From Gymnogyps californianus (lineage: Eukaryota > Chordata > Aves > Accipitriformes > Cathartidae): DNA of 64,000 nucleotides. Of the stretch, positions 63,701-64,000 are shown one piece after another. Each line of letters opens with the position of its first letter. The first letter of the stretch is position 1. The stretch is from the NCBI RefSeq assembly GCF_018139145.2, contig NC_059471.1, positions 98,458,914-98,522,913 on the forward strand, given 5' to 3'. A model generated the notes under the pieces. It was given only the letters and a program-made list of their open reading frames with translations. It did not search any database and was not told the DNA's origin. The translations under genes were made by a program, and so were the position numbers.

Positions 63701-64000
63701 TAAAAGACTTCAAACATCTTTGCTTTCTACTGAGATTTTGAACTTCTGCTATCAACACGACCCAAAAGGCAACAAACAGGATGAAATAGGTTCAGTGAAG
63801 CAGAGATGCACCTGGAGTATTCTCCACGCTTCCCACCACCTCCAGCAAAGCGAAGGGGGAGATGTGAGACAGTAGCAGGAAAGCAGTGCTTTGGGTATTC
63901 CTAACCCTACAGCCAAAAAAATGTAGCAAAAGACTCAGAAGAAAGCCTTCTGATTTCCAGATGACCTTCATTGACTCAAGAAGTTTGCAAGTTCAGGTAA
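60723..64000. other. Downstream intergenic DNA, last part
   Basis: No gene or clear repeat recognised up to the window edge. A GA-rich stretch lies around 61520-61560. Confidence 0.65.

Overview
The window is vertebrate, almost certainly avian, genomic DNA. It holds one intron-containing gene on the + strand, RIPK4 (receptor-interacting serine/threonine kinase 4). The bird assignment rests on antisense CR1 LINE 3' ends with the CATAGAATCATAGAATG-type terminus in intron 7, and on three solo LTRs of avian endogenous-retrovirus type with 5-bp target duplications. Predicted RIPK4 exons closely match the mammalian protein. Species cannot be named from this sequence.

Layout. 1-5000 is intergenic; an AT-rich block ending in AATAAA near 954 may be the 3' end of an upstream + strand gene (PRDM15 would be expected from mammalian gene order, which is inference). 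About 5000-6500 is the CpG island, promoter and first exon of RIPK4. Eight coding exons follow: 5750-5931, 13836-14127, 22417-22565, 23381-23430, 24482-24640, 25577-25683, 26212-26464 and 27465-28642. They join in frame with canonical GT/AG borders into 789 codons plus stop. The 3' UTR runs to a poly(A) signal at 29642. From about 29.7 kb to 64 kb I find no supportable gene. This part is intergenic, GC-rich with small CpG-dense patches between about 31.5 and 39 kb, AT-rich in many later stretches, and carries two more solo LTRs (42128-43226 and 60133-60722).

The product has an N-terminal RIP-family kinase domain (Lys51, Asp143 and Asp161 fall at the human positions), a serine-rich linker and a C-terminal ankyrin-repeat array encoded by one large last exon. 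In mammals RIPK4 acts in epidermal differentiation downstream of p63 and in PKC/NF-kB and Wnt-related signalling. The promoter carries a perfect AP-1 site overlapped by two CACCTG E-boxes, and intron 2 carries a p53/p63-like 20-mer.

I found no new multi-gene system. The best leads are a perfect 76-bp spacerless palindrome 100 bp downstream of exon 1, a CR1 LINE whose truncated end lies within a few bases of the last exon's 3' splice site, the AP-1/E-box module, and small CpG-dense patches in the downstream intergenic DNA.
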